Source: an uncultured Clostridia bacterium (GTDB lineage Bacteria > Bacillota > Clostridia > Christensenellales > Aristaeellaceae). Taken from it: a DNA stretch of 64,000 nt. The notes below the pieces were generated by a model. That model was not told the DNA's origin and ran no database searches. It was given only the letters and a program-made list of their open reading frames with translations. The stretch spans positions 1 through 64,000 of the forward strand of contig CANOHT010000010.1 of the NCBI GenBank assembly GCA_947565865.1. The letters run 5' to 3'. Below are positions 47,689 to 56,728 of the stretch, piece after piece. Both the position numbers and the translations under genes were made by a program. Positions within the stretch are counted from its first letter, which is position 1. Each line of letters begins with the position of its first letter.

Positions 47689-49620
47689 ATGCTGTGTCCT
47701 CACTGCGGCAGCTATGCCGGAGAAAACGATATCCTTTGTCCCGGCTGCGGCGCGCTGCTGGACAAAGGCAAGCAGCTGGGGGAGGGCGGTGTGCGCAGCA
47801 TCCGTCAGGGCCGGAAGGGCAGCAAAGCCACGGTTCAGGATACCCGCCCCGCCGCTGGCAAGCGGGGTGCGTCGCGGATTTACGTTGACCCTGCCGTGGG
47901 GCAGAATACCCGCGAAATTCCTATGTATGGCGATGGCGTGGCCTATCAGGCCCCCAGTCAGCCTTCGGAGGCGACCTTTGATCGTCCCCGGCGCATGGTG
48001 TACAGCGAAACGGCCCGGGAACAGACGGTGAACGTCCGAGCGCCTCGGCGCAGGCTGCACCATGTCACCAAGCATATGGTCAATTGGAGCCATGTGATGA
48101 TCGCCGCGTCGGTGGCGGTGGTTCTGCTGGGCATCGGCGGGTTCCTCTATCTGCGCAATACCCACGACGGTCAGAAAATAATGGTGCGGCTGGGTCAGGC
48201 GTCCACGGCGGCAGCCAGGTGGCAGGTGGGTGAGGAAGCGCTGGATACCGGCGCCATTGACCAGGCCATCACGCTGTTTGAGCAGGCCAGGGAGCAGGAG
48301 GGCCAGGAAAGCGTGGATGTGGACAACCTGCTGCTCTTGGGTTCCGCCTATGAAGCGGCGGGCCGTGTAGCGGAAGCCGAAGCCCTCTATACGGATATTT
48401 ACACCAACATTACCCCTAGCGCGCCGGATGCCTACCGGGCGGTCATCCGCATCATGCTGGCGGATGGCAGGCGTCCCCAGGCGGCGGAGCTGATGAGCCT
48501 GGCCTACGAAAAGACCGGCCTGGCCACCTTCCGCAATCAGCGTACCGAGCTGCTGCCCATCGCGCCGGTATCGGATCTGATGGCCGGCTATTATGAGCAG
48601 AAGAAAACCGTTACACTGTCCTCGCCCCAGGGGTATGATATTTATTACATCATCAATTCGCCGGACGGTGTGCTGCCGCAGGACGGCGAGCGGTATACAG
48701 AGCCCCTCTTCCTGGACGAGGGTACTTGGGAGCTTCGGGCGGTATGCGTCAGCGGCGATCTGGTGAGCGACCAGCTGGCAGTGACGTACAGCGTGTACAT
48801 GCCGTCTCCCTTGGCGCCGCGTTCAAGCCTGGCGCCGGGTACCTATAAGCAGCGCCAGCGCATTTGGATCAAACCCGGCAAGCTCAGCGATGAAGCTGCC
48901 GCCAAGTCCACTCGAACCGCGCCGGAGACAGAGGAAGAAAAGGACCTTACCTTTTATTACACCATCGACGGTTCTCAGCCCGACGCGGACAGCCCGGTTT
49001 ACACCGGCGAGCCCTTCTACCTGCCGTCAGGCAGCGTTAAGCTGCGCATCATTGCCGTCAATGGTTACGGCAAGCCCAGCAATACGACGGAGGTTTCCTA
49101 CAAGATTGGCGCGGGCAAGAATCCAGGCAAGGCCTATTCAGTCACGGAGGATGCCGTCAACGGCCTGACGCTGAATATAACCACCCGAGAGGAGTTCCAG
49201 AACGTTTACGGCCAGGGCGACGGCGTGGAGGAAGTCTACCTTCAGGGCTATGCTGAGGCCTGCCAAAAGTACAGCTATCCCTGGGGCTATGCCGTGATGG
49301 GGAAGATTCACACCGGCTGGGTGCTGGCGGAGCTGTGCTTCACGGACACGACCTTCAAGGCTCCTCGTTCCACAGGCATCGGCAGCTCGGAGGAGAGCAT
49401 CGTCAACGCCTTCCGCGATATGGGGCAGCTGGAAAGTCCCTCCGGCAATCGCGGCCTGTATGAGTATGAAAAAGGCAAGGGCAAGATCTACGTCCAGGAG
49501 GACGGCGGCAAGCTGATCCGCTACACGGCGGAGACAGCGGACGGCCATATCTGGCAGCTGGATTATCGGCTGAACAGCGCGGGCGTCGCGGTATCCATCG
49601 ATATGCTGTATATCCCGTAA
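47689..49620 (+). CDS. Membrane-anchored zinc-ribbon/TPR protein with beta-sandwich ectodomain
   Basis: This 643-residue protein starts with a zinc ribbon (CPHCGSY and CPGCGALL, residues 3-25), a basic linker and one transmembrane helix (about 140-160). Outside the membrane come TPR-like hairpins (ALDTGAIDQAITLFEQ, LGSAYEAAGRVAEAEALY) and two domains with the chitobiase/hexosaminidase C-terminal pattern (YYIINSPDG.LPQDGERYTEPL; FYYTIDGSQPDADSPVYTGE). A domain of unknown type ends it. It has the same layout as the gene at 56729-58516. A spore-envelope or wall-sensing role is a guess. Confidence 0.72.
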   Translation: MLCPHCGSYAGENDILCPGCGALLDKGKQLGEGGVRSIRQGRKGSKATVQDTRPAAGKRGASRIYVDPAVGQNTREIPMYGDGVAYQAPSQPSEATFDRPRRMVYSETAREQTVNVRAPRRRLHHVTKHMVNWSHVMIAASVAVVLLGIGGFLYLRNTHDGQKIMVRLGQASTAAARWQVGEEALDTGAIDQAITLFEQAREQEGQESVDVDNLLLLGSAYEAAGRVAEAEALYTDIYTNITPSAPDAYRAVIRIMLADGRRPQAAELMSLAYEKTGLATFRNQRTELLPIAPVSDLMAGYYEQKKTVTLSSPQGYDIYYIINSPDGVLPQDGERYTEPLFLDEGTWELRAVCVSGDLVSDQLAVTYSVYMPSPLAPRSSLAPGTYKQRQRIWIKPGKLSDEAAAKSTRTAPETEEEKDLTFYYTIDGSQPDADSPVYTGEPFYLPSGSVKLRIIAVNGYGKPSNTTEVSYKIGAGKNPGKAYSVTEDAVNGLTLNITTREEFQNVYGQGDGVEEVYLQGYAEACQKYSYPWGYAVMGKIHTGWVLAELCFTDTTFKAPRSTGIGSSEESIVNAFRDMGQLESPSGNRGLYEYEKGKGKIYVQEDGGKLIRYTAETADGHIWQLDYRLNSAGVAVSIDMLYIP

Positions 49621-49624
49621 AATC

Positions 49625-49665
49625 AAAGCGCGGCACAGGGCGGAAATGCCCGAGGCCGCGCTTTT
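49625..49665 (+). terminator. Terminator before spo0A region
   Basis: AAAGCGCGGC/GCCGCGCTTTT arms with a small internal GGGC/GCCC hairpin follow the stop at 49620 by four bases. Confidence 0.82.
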
Positions 49666-49688
49666 GATGTAGGTTGACCATACGGATG

Positions 49689-49738
49689 TGTCGAATTCTA
49701 TCGGAAGCCTTCGACAACCCGTAGCCTTCTCTGTCGAA
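49689..49738. promoter_or_regulatory. Three 0A boxes upstream of spo0A
   Basis: TGTCGAA occurs at 49689-49695 and 49732-49738, and its complement TTCGACA at 49710-49716. All match the core of the Spo0A binding site exactly, with spacings of about 21-22 bases (two helical turns). Confidence 0.82.
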
Positions 49739-49784
49739 TTCTGAGTAGTTGTCGCGGATTTCTCCACAAGTCCCAAATGTTTGC

Positions 49785-49790
49785 TATAAT
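49785..49790 (+). promoter_or_regulatory. -10 element of the spo0A promoter
   Basis: A perfect TATAAT lies 97 bases before ATG49887. No good -35 is 17 bases upstream, consistent with a promoter that needs activation by the neighbouring 0A boxes. Confidence 0.55.
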
Positions 49791-49886
49791 GTACCCATAT
49801 CGGCCGCCGTCTTCCGCCGAAAAGCGGGAAGGGCGGCAGAACGCGGCTGTATCAGGCGGCGAAATATGGAAAGGAGCAAGGGACAC

Positions 49887-50663
49887 ATGGAGGATATCAA
49901 GGTGATGCTGGTGGAGGACAATGGCGAATTGCGCCGCGGCATCAAGGCGTATCTGGATCGGCAGGAGGGTGTTAAGGTAGTAGCCGAGTGCATCAACGGC
50001 CTGGAAGCCCTGGAGGCGATGGGGAAGCATTCGCCGGATGTGGTGGTTACGGACATCATTATGCCGCAAATGGACGGGTACAGCTTCCTGGAGGAAGTGC
50101 GGCGCCAGCAGCCGGAGCGCATGCCGAGGGTTATCGTGACCTCCGCCCTGGGCCGGGATGATTTTATTACCCGTGCGGTGGAGCTGGGCGCGCAGTATTA
50201 CATGATTAAGCCCTTTGAAACGGCGGTTCTGTGCAGCCGAATCAAGGAGATTTCCGGCCGCGGCCTGCCGATGGCGGGGCCCGTGCGGATGACGGCGGCA
50301 AGCCAGGTGGTCAGCCTGGACGAGAAGCTGGCCGGGCTTTTCCTCACCATCGGTATTCCGGCGCATATCAAGGGTTATCAATTCCTGCGGGAAGCCGTGA
50401 AGATGGTGGTGGAAAACCCGGACGTTATCAACCGCATCACCAAGGAGCTGTATCCCGGCATCGGGCGGCGCTTCAATACCACGGCCAGCAAGGTGGAACG
50501 GGCCATCCGTCACGCGATCGAGGTGGCGTGGAGCCGCGGCCGGATTGACACGCTGAACAAGGCCTTTGGCTGTCAGGTGGCCCTGCGGGAGGATAAGCCC
50601 ACCAATGGCGAGTTTATTGCCATGATAGCCGATAAGCTGGCGTTGGAGCAGCGCAGCGCGTGA
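49887..50663 (+). CDS. spo0A: Sporulation master regulator Spo0A
   Basis: This 258-residue response regulator has a receiver domain with the acidic pair (VEDNGE), the phosphorylated aspartate in VVTDIIMPQMDG (about residue 54) and the lysine in MIKPFE (about 106). The DNA-binding domain begins at LFLTIGIPAHIKGYQ (about 150) and includes TKELYPGI and SKVERAIRHAIEVAWSRG, the 0A-box recognition helix. Phosphorylated Spo0A turns on sporulation. ATG49887, preceded by AAGGAG, gives the normal length. Three 0A boxes upstream predict autoregulation. Confidence 0.97.
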   Translation: MEDIKVMLVEDNGELRRGIKAYLDRQEGVKVVAECINGLEALEAMGKHSPDVVVTDIIMPQMDGYSFLEEVRRQQPERMPRVIVTSALGRDDFITRAVELGAQYYMIKPFETAVLCSRIKEISGRGLPMAGPVRMTAASQVVSLDEKLAGLFLTIGIPAHIKGYQFLREAVKMVVENPDVINRITKELYPGIGRRFNTTASKVERAIRHAIEVAWSRGRIDTLNKAFGCQVALREDKPTNGEFIAMIADKLALEQRSA

Positions 50664-50700
50664 GGTGACAGCAGCCGCGGTCGTGGCCGGCATAGCGGAT

Positions 50701-50737
50701 GGAGACGGCATGGCCTGTGTGCTGCGCCGTCTCCTTT
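50701..50737 (+). terminator. Terminator of spo0A
   Basis: GGAGACGGC/GCCGTCTCC arms with a 16-base loop are followed by TTTGCG. The gap 50738-50917 holds no other supported feature. Confidence 0.6.
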
Positions 50738-50917
50738 GCGTTCATGGGGGCTGGGGCGGCTGGCGTTATCATGAAAACAAAAGCGGCAGGTGTCACCTTG
50801 CCGCCGGATTCGAGCGCTATCAGGATGCGTTTGTCGATTATTTCAGGCGTCTGATTGGCGGAGGATCACATCAGCGGGCGTCGAGCAGAACCGCACGAAG
50901 CCGTTTCCCTTGTCCGC

Positions 50918-51775
50918 TTATCGGCGTCCCGTCGCCCGCACCCCGGGCACATCCTCGCCAAAGACCAGCGCGCGGACGGCGGCAGCCACGCCGTCCTCAT
51001 CGTTGCGAAGCGTAACGTAATTGGCGGCGGCCAGAGCTGCCGGCGCGGCGTTGCCCATGGCGACGCCATAGCCCGCGGCGGCAAGCATGGATACATCGTT
51101 GGCATTGTCTCCCAGGGCCATCACCTGTGCCATGGGAATGGCAAGCTCCCCGACCAGGGCCGTCAGGGCCGCGCCCTTGGTTGCGCCGGGGGCGTTGATT
51201 TCCAGGTTGTCGAACCAGCTGGAGGTTACCTCCAGGGCCGGGCATTCGCGGGCGAGTCCGTTGCGAAGGGGAAGCAGCAGGGAAGGATCTGCGCTGGCAG
51301 TTACAACGTACTTGCTGACACGGGGCATCAGCGCTTCCACCGCCTCGCTTCCCTTGCGGATGACGGTGCGCCCGCCCGGCCTGTCCATGAAGGTGCCCCA
51401 GCCTTTGCGACTGTCCGGGGGCTGACAGAGGGCCAGCTGATGGCCGCTGAAGACCGCGTAGGGGAGATCGAGCGCCGTCAGCATGGCGCGAACCCGGCGA
51501 GCGTCGCCTTCGTCCATGTAGTGGCTGCGGAGGACAGGGCCCAGGGGTTCGTGAAGCGTTACGCCGCCGTTGAGGGCCAGGATGTGCATGGGCAGCCCAG
51601 CGTCCAGGGCGAAGAAGCCTGCGTCATCCGGAGAACGGCCCGAGGCCAAGACCAAATGAACGCCCTGGTCATGGGCGCGGCGCAGGGCTTCGGCGTTGGC
51701 AGGGGGGATGGCGCGGGGCGCGGGGCCCAGCAGGGTGCCGTCCATGTCCATGGCAATCAAACGAATGGGCCTCAT
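50918..51775 (-). CDS. Cof-type HAD-IIB phosphatase
   Basis: This 285-residue protein has HAD motif I (IAMDMDGTLL, about 6-15), motif II (VLASGRSPDD, about 43-52), a C2B cap and the final GDNANDVSMLAAAGYGVAMGNA (about 228-249). These enzymes remove phosphate from sugar phosphates or cofactors. ATG51775 follows GGAGGTACCT, better than an ATG 15 bases upstream. Confidence 0.92.
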   Translation of the reverse strand: MRPIRLIAMDMDGTLLGPAPRAIPPANAEALRRAHDQGVHLVLASGRSPDDAGFFALDAGLPMHILALNGGVTLHEPLGPVLRSHYMDEGDARRVRAMLTALDLPYAVFSGHQLALCQPPDSRKGWGTFMDRPGGRTVIRKGSEAVEALMPRVSKYVVTASADPSLLLPLRNGLARECPALEVTSSWFDNLEINAPGATKGAALTALVGELAIPMAQVMALGDNANDVSMLAAAGYGVAMGNAAPAALAAANYVTLRNDEDGVAAAVRALVFGEDVPGVRATGRR

Positions 51776-51797
51776 AGGTACCTCCGTCATGATGGCT

Positions 51798-52667
51798 TCA
51801 GAAGGGGCAGGGGATGGTGAAGGTCTGTCCGTCCAGGTGGGGGAGGCGGCCGCCGGTATCCACAGTCAGGGAAGCGGAGCAGAGCATCAGCTTGCCCTGA
51901 ACCTTCTGGGCACGGTTGAAGGCGCGGTCGCCGTATACGTCGTCCCCCAGGAGCGGATGACCCAGTGCGGCCATGTGGGCGCGGATTTGATGGGTGCGCC
52001 CGGTGACAAGATGCACCCGCAGCCTGCTCACGGGGCCGGCTTCCATTGTCTCGTAAGCGGTGATGATGGGTTTGGCGCCCGGAGCGTCATGATCCAGCAC
52101 GGTGACCCGGGCAGCCCGGGCGTCCTTGACGAGCCATGCCTTGCAGGTGGCGACGGCGGGCTTCATCATGCCCCGCACCAGGCAGATATACCGTTTGTCC
52201 ATGGTGCGCTCACGGAAGGCCCGCGTCAGTATTTCCTCCGCACGGGCGTTTTTGGCCAGCAGACACAGGCCGCATGTCTGGTTGTCCAGACGATGGCAGG
52301 GGCGAGGCGGCTCGGCGGACGGGTTGCTCTGGCAAAGATACCGAAGACAAAGATCTGTCAGGCAGGGGCCGCCGCGCTCGTCTGCTTCCACGCAAACGCC
52401 TGCCCGCTTGTTCACCAGCAGCACGTCCCCGTCCTCATAGACAACTTCCACCGGCGAGGAGGACTGCTCCATGGCATACAGCTGCACCAATTGTCCGGCG
52501 CTCCCACGGACGTCCGGTCGGACGCGCTTGCCGTCGAGCTTCACATCACGGCGGCGAAAGCTATCGCGGAGGACGCTGGCGGGCACTTCCGGCAAAAAAC
52601 GGCGGAGGCAGACGTCGATGCGCTGGCCCTCCGCAGAAGAATCAAGACGAAATTCATACAATGCCAT
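51798..52667 (-). CDS. Pseudouridine synthase, RluA family
   Basis: The 289-residue protein has an S4-like N-terminus (GQRIDVCLRRFLPEVPASVLRDSFRRRDVKLDG) and a catalytic domain with the aspartate in CHRLDNQTCGLCLLAKN (about 124-140), then KRYICLVRG and RVHLVTGRTHQIRAHMAALGHPLLGDDVYG. The motif reads LDNQT where many family members have LDRdT. The exact RNA target is unknown. It starts just after the gene upstream (two-base gap). Confidence 0.9.
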   Translation of the reverse strand: MALYEFRLDSSAEGQRIDVCLRRFLPEVPASVLRDSFRRRDVKLDGKRVRPDVRGSAGQLVQLYAMEQSSSPVEVVYEDGDVLLVNKRAGVCVEADERGGPCLTDLCLRYLCQSNPSAEPPRPCHRLDNQTCGLCLLAKNARAEEILTRAFRERTMDKRYICLVRGMMKPAVATCKAWLVKDARAARVTVLDHDAPGAKPIITAYETMEAGPVSRLRVHLVTGRTHQIRAHMAALGHPLLGDDVYGDRAFNRAQKVQGKLMLCSASLTVDTGGRLPHLDGQTFTIPCPF

Positions 52668-52669
52668 GC

Positions 52670-53716
52670 TTATTGTACCATGGCCACGCTCATGAACCCC
52701 CAGCGCGGCGTTTGCTGATAGAGCTGCCGCACACCTTCCAGCATGTCCCGGGTGGGTTGGACGGTCAGCAGCGAGGAAAGAACTTCATTCATTTCTTTCA
52801 GGGAAACGCCCTGCTTGGCCAGCATCCGCAAATCCTCCACGGCTTCACCCTCGGTGATTTCGGGCCGGACAGCGCCCTGAAGCAGGCCGAACATACGCTC
52901 AAACAGCGGACGCTCCTCTGGAAAAAGGCCGGCCATCGCGCCCATGAGCATATCCTCATCCATATCAAAGGGAATCTCGGCGTTCCCGCTGAAGCGCCGC
53001 AGCATCCGTTCCGGCTCCGCCAGTCCCGGATGCAGCAGCAGCATATCTCCCTTGCGGTCGTAGGTGTAATCGTAGGCGCAGCGCAGGTAACGCATCGCCA
53101 GGGCGGTTTCGCCTTGGGCGTAGGTGCCGTGAAGCACCTCGTCCATGATATGGGAAAGCGGCTCCTGGTAGTGCAATAGGCCGCCGATGTACAAAAGGGC
53201 CCGGATGGTGGCGTCAAACCGATGCAGCCGATCGCGGATTTCCTCGTGAGCCTTGCTTGTGGTGATGAGCGTCAGCGGGGTCAGCAGCGCCTGGGGCAGG
53301 TGGACAAAAACTCTGTTATCATCCTGGGTAATATGGCACCACAGCCGCCGCGCCAGAGATTCCGCCGCACCGGTTTCCTCCCAGTCCATCAGCTCGCAGT
53401 GGCCCTCCAGCACAATCAGCCGTTCCAGCAGCATATGCTCCTCAATGGTCAGCAGCGCGGCCTGCGCGGGCAGCGCCGCCAGCACCTGGCCGCGCAGGGA
53501 CTGCACCGTATGCAGCACAGCGGCGGCGGGTTTCTCCTGGGCGGCATAGGACAGGGTGTATAGCTGTTCAACATGAGCGTCATCGCAGCCATCGAACAGG
53601 CCGAAGTCGGGCAGGCTGGCCAGGCGGTTCTCGCAGGCTTCCAGCTGCCGCTCGCGCAGGACGCTCATGGTTTTGTCAGCCCAGGTCAGGGGTTGGATGT
53701 TGCATTCACGCAGCAT
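52670..53716 (-). CDS. Hypothetical helical protein
   Basis: The 348-residue protein is predicted to be mainly helical, without a signal peptide, membrane segment or known motif. It has helices such as IEEHMLLERLIVLEGHCELMDWEE and ALAMRYLRCAYDYTYDR. No family was recognised. It starts at ATG53716 and lies two bases before the RluA gene, so the two form a unit. A cytosolic scaffold-like role is possible but unsupported. Confidence 0.65.
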   Translation of the reverse strand: MLRECNIQPLTWADKTMSVLRERQLEACENRLASLPDFGLFDGCDDAHVEQLYTLSYAAQEKPAAAVLHTVQSLRGQVLAALPAQAALLTIEEHMLLERLIVLEGHCELMDWEETGAAESLARRLWCHITQDDNRVFVHLPQALLTPLTLITTSKAHEEIRDRLHRFDATIRALLYIGGLLHYQEPLSHIMDEVLHGTYAQGETALAMRYLRCAYDYTYDRKGDMLLLHPGLAEPERMLRRFSGNAEIPFDMDEDMLMGAMAGLFPEERPLFERMFGLLQGAVRPEITEGEAVEDLRMLAKQGVSLKEMNEVLSSLLTVQPTRDMLEGVRQLYQQTPRWGFMSVAMVQ

Positions 53717-53805
53717 GAATCCTCCTCACCCGCATGACGGAGTGTTAGCGGGCTTGAATGGCATGGAGGAAGGCCACGGCCTCCCGTTCATGCCGTAATG
53801 ATGGG

Positions 53806-54870
53806 TCACAGGGGCATGATCCAATGATGGCTGTCCGGCAGCTTGCCCCACTGAATGCCGGTCAGGGTATCGTACAGTTTTTGGGCGACGGGGCCGATTT
53901 CACCGCCGTTGAGGGTGATCGTCTCATCCTTCCAGCACAGATGGCCCACCGGGGAGATCACCGCCGCGGTGCCGGTGCCGAAAGCCTCGGTAAGCCGTCC
54001 GGCCTTGGCGTCGGCAAAAATGTCCGCAATGGCCAGGCGCTCCTCACACACCTCATAGCCCAGCTGGCGGGCCACGGTGATGATGGAATCCCGGGTAATG
54101 CCCGGCAGGATGGAGCCGTTCAGCTTGGGCGTGACGATCCTGTCGCCGTAGGCGAACATGATGTTCATGGAGCCGACTTCCTCCACATACTTCTGCTCCA
54201 CGCCGTCCAGCCACAGCACCTGGGCGTAGCCCTTCTTCGCGGCAACCTCACCGGCCAGGATGGAGGCGGCATAATTGCCCGCGCATTTGGTGAAGCCCAC
54301 GCCGCCGCGTACAGCACGGACGTAGGAATCCTCCACATAAATGCCCACCGGCTTGAGGCCCTCGGCATAATAAGCCCCCACCGGGGAGAGGATGATGAAG
54401 AACAGATAGTGGTGCGCAGCATGGACGCCCAGCTGCGGGTCCAGGGCGATCATCGTGGGGCGAATGTACAGGCTGGTGCCGTCCTGATGCGGCACCCAAT
54501 CCTTCTCCACGTTCATCAGCGCCTTCAGCCCCTCCAGGGCGGCGGCCTCGTCCAGCGCGGGCATCCCCATGCGCTGAGCGGAACGGGTCATGCGGGCAAA
54601 GTTGCTTTCGGGGCGGAAGAGCTGCAATCCGCCGTCGGCACGGCGATAGCACTTCATTCCCTCGAAGATGGCCTGACCGTAATGCAGCACCATAGCCGCC
54701 GGACTCATGCTGAAGTCCGCGAAGGGAACAACGCGGGCGTCCTTCCAGCCCTCGCCCTCCACATAGTCCATCAGGAACATGTGATCCGTAAAGATCGAGC
54801 CAAAGCCCAGCTTGCTCTCGTCCTGGGGCTTGTGCTTCAATGTGTCTGCCAACGTGATCCGAATCTCCAT
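53806..54870 (-). CDS. ilvE: Branched-chain amino acid aminotransferase
   Basis: The 354-residue protein transfers amino groups between glutamate and the keto acids of valine, leucine and isoleucine. Class IV aminotransferase features are clear: AIFEGMKCYRRADG, FRPESNFARM, the PLP lysine in GFTKCAGNYAAS (about 193), and VEEVGSMNIMF with EAFGTGTAAVISPVG near the end. It belongs to the longer (type II, about 355-aa) group. The promoter is at 54942-54969. Confidence 0.95.
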   Translation of the reverse strand: MEIRITLADTLKHKPQDESKLGFGSIFTDHMFLMDYVEGEGWKDARVVPFADFSMSPAAMVLHYGQAIFEGMKCYRRADGGLQLFRPESNFARMTRSAQRMGMPALDEAAALEGLKALMNVEKDWVPHQDGTSLYIRPTMIALDPQLGVHAAHHYLFFIILSPVGAYYAEGLKPVGIYVEDSYVRAVRGGVGFTKCAGNYAASILAGEVAAKKGYAQVLWLDGVEQKYVEEVGSMNIMFAYGDRIVTPKLNGSILPGITRDSIITVARQLGYEVCEERLAIADIFADAKAGRLTEAFGTGTAAVISPVGHLCWKDETITLNGGEIGPVAQKLYDTLTGIQWGKLPDSHHWIMPL

Positions 54871-54941
54871 GGCGATGCCTCCGCTTCTCCTTCTGTCGGT
54901 GCTGCCAACAGCGCCGCGAACTTCATCCGTGCTATTCTTCT

Positions 54942-54969
54942 ATTATACTGTCATCGCGGTGTATGTCAA
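54942..54969 (-). promoter_or_regulatory. Promoter of ilvE
   Basis: Minus-strand TTGACA (54964-54969) and TATAAT (54942-54947), both perfect, are 16 bases apart; the start codon is about 70 bases downstream. Confidence 0.82.
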
Positions 54970-55035
54970 GGGCAACAGCCGGAAATGGCAGCGGGAATGT
55001 GTTGTATTTGCGCTGTATTTTGGCAGCCCGGACGC

Positions 55036-55078
55036 AAAAAAATCCCGCCGGCCCATGGGGTTAGGCCGACGGGAAAAA
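55036..55078 (-). terminator. Terminator of the secreted DUF3298-like gene
   Basis: Minus-strand arms TCCCGTCGGCC/GGCCGGCGGGA are followed by a T7 run. It separates this gene from the ilvE promoter. Confidence 0.85.
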
Positions 55079-55094
55079 GGCGTCAGGGGCAAGG

Positions 55095-55856
55095 TTACAG
55101 CTCGTCCAGCAGCTCTTCCAGGGTAAAGGGGAAGAGCAGAATGCCTTCCACAGCGGGGGCCACGGAGGCCTCCTGGAGGAAAAAGACCAGGTTGCCGTCT
55201 TCATCCATGTAGAAATCTTCCTCGGGATAGAAGCAGGCGGAGAAGGCCTCGAAGGTCAGCTCGTCATAGTAGGCCACGGCGCCCTCGGCCAGCTGCTCTT
55301 GAATCACGTCCCATACCAGGGTGCGGACAAGCTCGTCCGCCTTGGCCGTCTGCCGATCCTGCATCCAGGGATCGGATTCGTCCGCGTTCAGAATGCCCAG
55401 CAGGTAGGGCAGGCTGATGACGGAGCCCGCTTTGTCGCCATGGAGGGCGAAGGTCTGGCCGCTGAGCACAGTCGACGCCGCCGTGCCGGTCATGGTCTCC
55501 TGGCTGACCCGCACGGAGAGGTATTGGCCGTTGTTGCAGGTGACCTCGCTGGTGATGTCGGTATAGGTGCTGATGGCGGCGTCAGGCTCCAGCAGCTCAA
55601 TGGCCATGGGAATGGCGAAGGCCATTGCGTCCTCTACCAGGTACTGATAGAAGCCGTTGATCTGCGCCGCTATCTCGTCCGTGCCGTTCACCTGCGGATA
55701 GGCGTACAGATAGGAGTAACGGGCTGTGGCCTCGTCCGCGCCGTCAGGATAGCGGTAGACGCCGGAGAGCGGCTCGGCCAGGGGCAGACCGGCAGGGGCC
55801 TCCGCCATGGCGGAGGGCAGCAGCAGACATAACAGCAGGCATAAAAGTTTTTTCAT
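55095..55856 (-). CDS. Secreted protein with DUF3298-like C-terminus
   Basis: The 253-residue protein has a signal peptide (MKKLLCLLLCLLLPSAMA). A domain follows with YLYAYPQVNGTDEIAAQINGF, and a C-terminus like the DUF3298/RsiV group (EEDFYMDEDGNLVFFLQEASVAPAVEG). RsiV-type domains bind lysozyme, and PdaC carries the same domain next to a deacetylase; here the domain stands alone. It may sense or modulate the cell wall. The gene follows the flavoprotein gene by four bases. Confidence 0.65.
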   Translation of the reverse strand: MKKLLCLLLCLLLPSAMAEAPAGLPLAEPLSGVYRYPDGADEATARYSYLYAYPQVNGTDEIAAQINGFYQYLVEDAMAFAIPMAIELLEPDAAISTYTDITSEVTCNNGQYLSVRVSQETMTGTAASTVLSGQTFALHGDKAGSVISLPYLLGILNADESDPWMQDRQTAKADELVRTLVWDVIQEQLAEGAVAYYDELTFEAFSACFYPEEDFYMDEDGNLVFFLQEASVAPAVEGILLFPFTLEELLDEL

Positions 55857-55860
55857 GGTT

Positions 55861-56703
55861 TTACTCCTTGCTTAGGTCTTCGGCGGCGGAAATGGCGGCT
55901 ACGTTGCCTTCGCCTACCGCCTTGGCAATCTGCAGGGGCATCCCGGTGCAGTCGCCCGCGGCGTAAACCCGGGGCAGATTGGTGGCCATGCGCCGGTCAA
56001 CGGTAATGAAGGCGCCGTTCATAGCCAGACCGGGGAGCATCGCGCCCGGCGATACGGCGGGGCGGAAGACGAACACGCCGTCATAGGCGGCGGAGCCCTC
56101 GGTGGTGGTAACGGTGACGCGGCCCTCCTCCCGGGCGAGGGCCTTGGGCGTCCCGGGCCGCACCGCAATGTGTCCGGGAATGTCGTGCTTTCCCAGGACA
56201 TAGTAATCAACCCTGCGGCAGAGCTGGCTCAGGAAGTCGGCCTCCTCCACGCCGCCATGCCAGGAGGACAGCACGGCCACATCCTTCCCTCGGAAGAACA
56301 TGCCGTCGCAGGTGCCGCACCAGCTGACGCCCTGTCCCAGCAGCTCCTCCTCGCCGGGCAGCAGCTTGGGCCGGGCGGCGCCCATGCACAGCGCCACCGC
56401 CCGGGATTCCACAATGTCATTGCCCACCAGGGTCATATAGGCTGAGCCGGCGGGCTGAATCTGCCGGGCGACGCCGTGGATGACCTCTGTTCCCACAGCC
56501 TCGGCCTGGCGCTGAAAGACCTCCAGCATTTCCCTCCCGGACACACCGGGCATACCGGGATAATTATCCACCTGACCAGCCTTGTGCAGCCAGCCTGTTC
56601 CGGCTTGGGCGGAGATGACGGCGCAGCGCAGGCCGCGCTTGCGGGCGGTGAGGGCGCAGCTCCAGGCTGCCGGGCCGGAGCCGATGGCAAGCAGATCGAA
56701 CAT
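55861..56703 (-). CDS. Thioredoxin-reductase-like flavoprotein lacking the NADPH motif
   Basis: The 280-residue protein has the FAD motif IGSGPAAWSCAL (about 7-18), the redox pair in WCGTCDG (about 128-134) and the C-terminal FAD motif YAAGDCTG (about 248-255). The second dinucleotide site, which normally reads GGG.SA.EEA, is VAVLSSWHGGVEEADFL. The glycines needed for NADPH are therefore missing. This fits ferredoxin-dependent flavin thioredoxin reductases of Clostridia. Thioredoxin itself is encoded 3 kb away at 59917. Confidence 0.85.
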   Translation of the reverse strand: MFDLLAIGSGPAAWSCALTARKRGLRCAVISAQAGTGWLHKAGQVDNYPGMPGVSGREMLEVFQRQAEAVGTEVIHGVARQIQPAGSAYMTLVGNDIVESRAVALCMGAARPKLLPGEEELLGQGVSWCGTCDGMFFRGKDVAVLSSWHGGVEEADFLSQLCRRVDYYVLGKHDIPGHIAVRPGTPKALAREEGRVTVTTTEGSAAYDGVFVFRPAVSPGAMLPGLAMNGAFITVDRRMATNLPRVYAAGDCTGMPLQIAKAVGEGNVAAISAAEDLSKE

Positions 56704-56728
56704 GTGTTAACCTCCTGAAAATGCGGGC

